Shown: piece after piece, positions 26,044-27,097 of the stretch
Position numbering within the stretch: the first letter of the stretch is position 1
Layout: each line of letters begins with the position of its first letter
Origin: Planctomycetota bacterium
GTDB lineage: Bacteria > Planctomycetota > Planctomycetia > Pirellulales > Pirellulaceae
Length of the DNA stretch: 27,097 nt
Assembly (NCBI GenBank): GCA_024277285.1
Contig: JAJRVM010000217.1
Span: forward strand, 1-27,097
Reading direction: 5' to 3'
The notes under the pieces: generated by a model
Seen by the model: only the letters and a program-made list of their open reading frames with translations
Databases searched by the model: none
What the model was told of the DNA's origin: nothing
Made by a program: the position numbers and the translations under genes

Positions 26044-26964
26044 TTATCCGCCTGGTCCGACTAGACCGACGGCGAAACAGAAATAGGCCGGAGCCGCTGC
26101 GAACACAATCGAATCGAGAATATCTAAGACGCCCCCCAATCCCGGTAACCAACGGCTTGAATCTTTGCGTTCCGAATCCCGTTTGAGCAACGATTCAGCC
26201 AAGTCACCGACCATGCCGGTCGCCGCCACAATCACTCCGAACAGCAGCCATCCCCACAGCGGCCCGCGCGAGGCATCGCCACCAACGAGGGCGGGCACCA
26301 CCACCGCATAGCAAAACCACGCTCCTAGCCCAGCGGCAAGCAAAGCGCCCACGGCGCCTTCCACCGTCTTGCCAGGACTCAACACCGGAGCCATCTTGTG
26401 TTTACCGAACTGGCGTCCGACAAAAAAGGCCCCCGTATCAGCCAGTTTCACGACAATCACCAGACTCAACAAGGACGCCATGCCCCATTGCGGTCCATTG
26501 AGCAAGCGCAAGTTGACCAGAAAACTGACGAGCAAACCGGCATAGGCAATGGCTAGAACGGAAAGTGCGATGCTGCCGGTCGAGCGGCCCGGTTGAGTGT
26601 AGCGCATCATCTCGCCAACAAACGCCAACCCCACTCCCAGTACCATCGCCAGCAGCGGCCAACCAAGTACGCCCACCGGACAGTCGGGTGGGTACTCCAA
26701 ACCGCCCAGCGGCCACAACATCGGTACGCTCGCCGCCAGAACGGTCAGTGGTGCTCCCACATAGACGGGCCACCGACTCGGCAAATCCACCCGCTCGCTC
26801 CACATGTCCAACAACTCGTAGACCATCATCACCGACACGACGAGAGCGAGTGGCAGGAGCCAGATCCCGGCAACGCCCAGCACCGGGTGGTGAAAATCAA
26901 GATGCAACAAGCCAAGAAGACCGGAGATGATCACCGCCGCTGATAAGAGTCGCCATTTGAGCAC
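26044..26964 (-). CDS. cdsA: Phosphatidate cytidylyltransferase
   Basis: Inner-membrane CDP-diacylglycerol synthase that makes CDP-DAG from phosphatidate and CTP for phospholipid synthesis; about 306 residues with roughly eight hydrophobic helices. The family signature is near the C-terminus: ESLLKRDSERKDSSRWLPG, then LGGVLDILDS, matching the S-x-x-K-R...K-D...P-G-x-G-G...D...D pattern. KLADTGAFFVGRQFGKHK and LSPGKTVEGAVG come before it, as expected. GTG 26964 is chosen because GGAG lies nine bases upstream; a TTG at 27003 is in frame but has no Shine-Dalgarno. Its upstream partner in many genomes, uppS, would lie just beyond the right edge. Confidence 0.92.
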   Translation of the reverse strand: MLKWRLLSAAVIISGLLGLLHLDFHHPVLGVAGIWLLPLALVVSVMMVYELLDMWSERVDLPSRWPVYVGAPLTVLAASVPMLWPLGGLEYPPDCPVGVLGWPLLAMVLGVGLAFVGEMMRYTQPGRSTGSIALSVLAIAYAGLLVSFLVNLRLLNGPQWGMASLLSLVIVVKLADTGAFFVGRQFGKHKMAPVLSPGKTVEGAVGALLAAGLGAWFCYAVVVPALVGGDASRGPLWGWLLFGVIVAATGMVGDLAESLLKRDSERKDSSRWLPGLGGVLDILDSIVFAAAPAYFCFAVGLVGPGG

Positions 26965-27068
26965 CGCAAGAATCTCCTGACCCGTTGTTTCTAACGTCTT
27001 CAATTACGCAATAGCACTATCTTTGAGCCAGCGTGTAACCGCCGCGAAAACGCTGTGCAACACCTCAG

Positions 27069-27097
27069 TTGACACTGCGGCTCATTGACACTGCGGC
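27069..27097. repeat. Short tandem repeat at the right edge
   Basis: TTGACACTGCGGC occurs at 27069-27081 and again at 27085-27097, a 16-base period with TCA between. The window ends inside the second unit, so the array may continue. It lies upstream of cdsA. Confidence 0.5.

Noticed and set aside
25793..26152. Minus-strand 119-codon frame between phoH and cdsA
   Set aside because: Overlaps the conserved C-terminus of cdsA by 109 bases in another frame and shows no recognisable family or ribosome binding site.

Overview
The window reads as an ordinary chromosomal stretch of a planctomycete, most likely of the Pirellula/Blastopirellula type. This is inferred from the protein flavour, from a GAP1/GTPase/FGE-like gene array, from a small secreted Cys-rich protein of a kind common in that group, and from LptE- and BamD-like lipoproteins beside a flagellar fliM. 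No rRNA, tRNA, CRISPR array or complete insertion sequence was seen. The genes give no obvious compositional sign of recent transfer.

Layout, left to right. A plus-strand block carries the last codons of a membrane protein, alaC (alanine aminotransferase) and carA. A 435-base spacer before carA holds a strong minus-strand terminator and a string of hairpins that look like a small RNA. CarA then collides tail to tail, with a 29-base overlap, with a four-gene minus-strand array. In transcription order this array encodes a coiled-coil protein (7441), a membrane-anchored FGE/SUMF1-like protein, a zinc-ribbon GTPase, and a short GTPase-associated protein 1 (GAP1-N2) ending at 3050. It is the strongest candidate here for an incompletely described system. 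Its families are known from predicted NTP-dependent conflict systems, but this compact arrangement is unusual.

A divergent spacer with a palindrome and a short direct repeat separates the array from a plus-strand secreted Cys-rich protein. A clear bidirectional terminator follows, then minus-strand trxB-asnS. Plus-strand cstA is divergent from trxB and convergent with fliM. From fliM to the right edge all genes are on the minus strand: (right to left) cdsA, phoH, a 7TM-HD phosphodiesterase, ybeY, a CorC/CNNM-like protein, recO, a BamD-like and an LptE-like lipoprotein, folP, proA, fliM. The phoH/7TM-HD/ybeY/corC/recO order is a conserved RNA-quality-control and repair neighbourhood. Here ybeY is broken by one in-frame amber codon.

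Three non-coding elements stand out: a 129-base repeat present twice (14571-14699 and 21743-21871, about 85% identical by hand alignment) with inverted ends; a 97-base MITE-like element flanked by CTAG (17221-17325); and hairpin-rich sequence beside it. Start codons were chosen by eye from Shine-Dalgarno spacing and family N-termini, so several may be off by a few codons.
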